A DNA stretch of 6,514 nt, taken from Halomarinibacterium sp041392125 (lineage in GTDB: Bacteria > Bacteroidota > Bacteroidia > Flavobacteriales > Flavobacteriaceae). Below, piece after piece: positions 6,028 to 6,514 of this stretch (its first letter is position 1; every line of letters begins with the position of its first letter). The DNA lies in contig JAWKMR010000021.1 in the NCBI GenBank assembly GCA_041392125.1, positions 1 to 6,514 on the forward strand. Direction: 5' to 3'. The notes beneath the pieces are model-generated. The model had not been told where the DNA came from, did not search any database, and worked only from the letters and a program-made list of their open reading frames with translations. The position numbers were made by a program, and so were the translations under genes.

Positions 6028-6514
6028 TTAAAAGAGTTTTCTCCTAATTTTTCTCAACAACGCAACTCGTAATTTTAAATTCAATAAACTAGTAAATTGA
6101 ATATATCCCCCTATCAAGGGACCGCCCCAATACCTTAATGCCGCTTCATTTTCCTTTATCACTAAAGGAGCTTTATTTTTCATTCCTAATAATTGGATGA
6201 GTTGATTTAATAAATGCTTCCTAATGGCCCCAGATATTTTTTTATCCCTTTTTGAAAAGTTTTTCTGCAACAATTTGGAAACATACTGCAACGATTTACT
6301 CTTTTCCAAAATGGTAGCATCGTCAACAACGCCAGAAAGTTTATCGTCTCCGGAGGCATCATAATATACGTATTTCTCTTTGGTTCCTATAACGTTATTA
6401 TTTTTCAGGGCCACGTCAACATCAAAAGCATAATCTTCCCAAATACGAGTGCTAAGCCAACTCACTTGATGAATTACACTTGCCCTCCAAACACAACTGC
6501 TGGTACACCACGCC
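6028..6514 (-). CDS. Family 2 (GT-A) glycosyltransferase, C-terminal part, 5' end outside window
   Basis: Probable inverting glycosyltransferase acting in the cytoplasm on a growing surface glycan. Only the last 161 residues are visible, and the reading frame stays open to the window edge, so the GTG at 6465 is an internal Val codon rather than the true start. The first visible residues, WCTSSCVWRA, followed about 15 residues later by WEDY (Glu26-Asp27 of the visible part), match the end of a GT2 catalytic domain. There the Glu-Asp pair is usually the catalytic base region. The next segment, containing VYYDASGDDKLSG, fits the usual 'Y...(S)LS' loop after the domain. The tail is a basic region followed by a hydrophobic segment and a very basic end (RKIRRKLF), which may touch the membrane. 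The DXD nucleotide-sugar site must lie upstream and cannot be checked. It ends in TAA, 24 bp before the next gene and in the same frame as that gene. Donor and acceptor sugars are unknown. Confidence 0.85.
   Translation of the reverse strand, partial: AWCTSSCVWRASVIHQVSWLSTRIWEDYAFDVDVALKNNNVIGTKEKYVYYDASGDDKLSGVVDDATILEKSKSLQYVSKLLQKNFSKRDKKISGAIRKHLLNQLIQLLGMKNKAPLVIKENEAALRYWGGPLIGGYIQFTSLLNLKLRVALLRKIRRKLF

Noticed and set aside
6028..6465. A complete small gene of 145 codons starting with GTG at 6465
   Set aside because: The frame is open upstream to the window edge, and the residues before the GTG (WCTSSCVWRA) continue the GT2 domain, so this is the end of a longer gene.

Overview
The window is an uninterrupted stretch of a cell-surface polysaccharide (capsule, exopolysaccharide or O-antigen type) biosynthesis cluster. 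All seven genes lie on the minus strand, so transcription runs from position 6514 towards position 1. The DNA is AT-rich (by eye about 40% GC), the proteins are rich in Lys, Asn, Phe and Ile, and most stops are TAA. No start is preceded by a clear purine-rich Shine-Dalgarno site. This fits a member of the Bacteroidota, most likely a marine-type flavobacterium, but the assignment rests on composition and gene content, not on a marker gene.

Order in the direction of transcription: (1) 6514-6028, C-terminal part of a family 2 (GT-A) glycosyltransferase, cut by the window edge. (2) 6003-4816, a GT4 (GT-B, retaining) glycosyltransferase with a TTG start. (3) 4752-3364, an asparagine-synthetase-like protein that keeps the PP-loop domain but lacks the glutaminase domain. 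(4) 3377-2310, a second GT4 glycosyltransferase, containing a run of eight G. (5) 2313-1477, a PAPS-dependent sulfotransferase with a GTG start. (6) 1460-462, a GT-A glycosyltransferase of the Glyco_tranf_2_4 / GT92-like group. (7) 465-1, the N-terminal half of a polysaccharide pyruvyl transferase, cut by the window edge.

Spacing is very tight: 24 bp, 63 bp, 14-bp overlap, 4-bp overlap, 16 bp and 4-bp overlap. Together with the single orientation this points to one transcript with translational coupling. No stretch over about 63 bp lacks a gene, and I see no promoter, terminator, RNA gene, mobile element or CRISPR array.

Read together, four glycosyltransferases would build an oligosaccharide repeat, probably on a lipid carrier at the inner face of the cytoplasmic membrane. 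The sulfotransferase and pyruvyl transferase would add negative charge, and the asparagine-synthetase-like enzyme may form an amide (for example on a uronic acid). The predicted product is therefore a sulfated, pyruvylated, possibly amidated glycan. Flippase, polymerase, export and sugar-nucleotide genes are not in the window and would be expected on either side.
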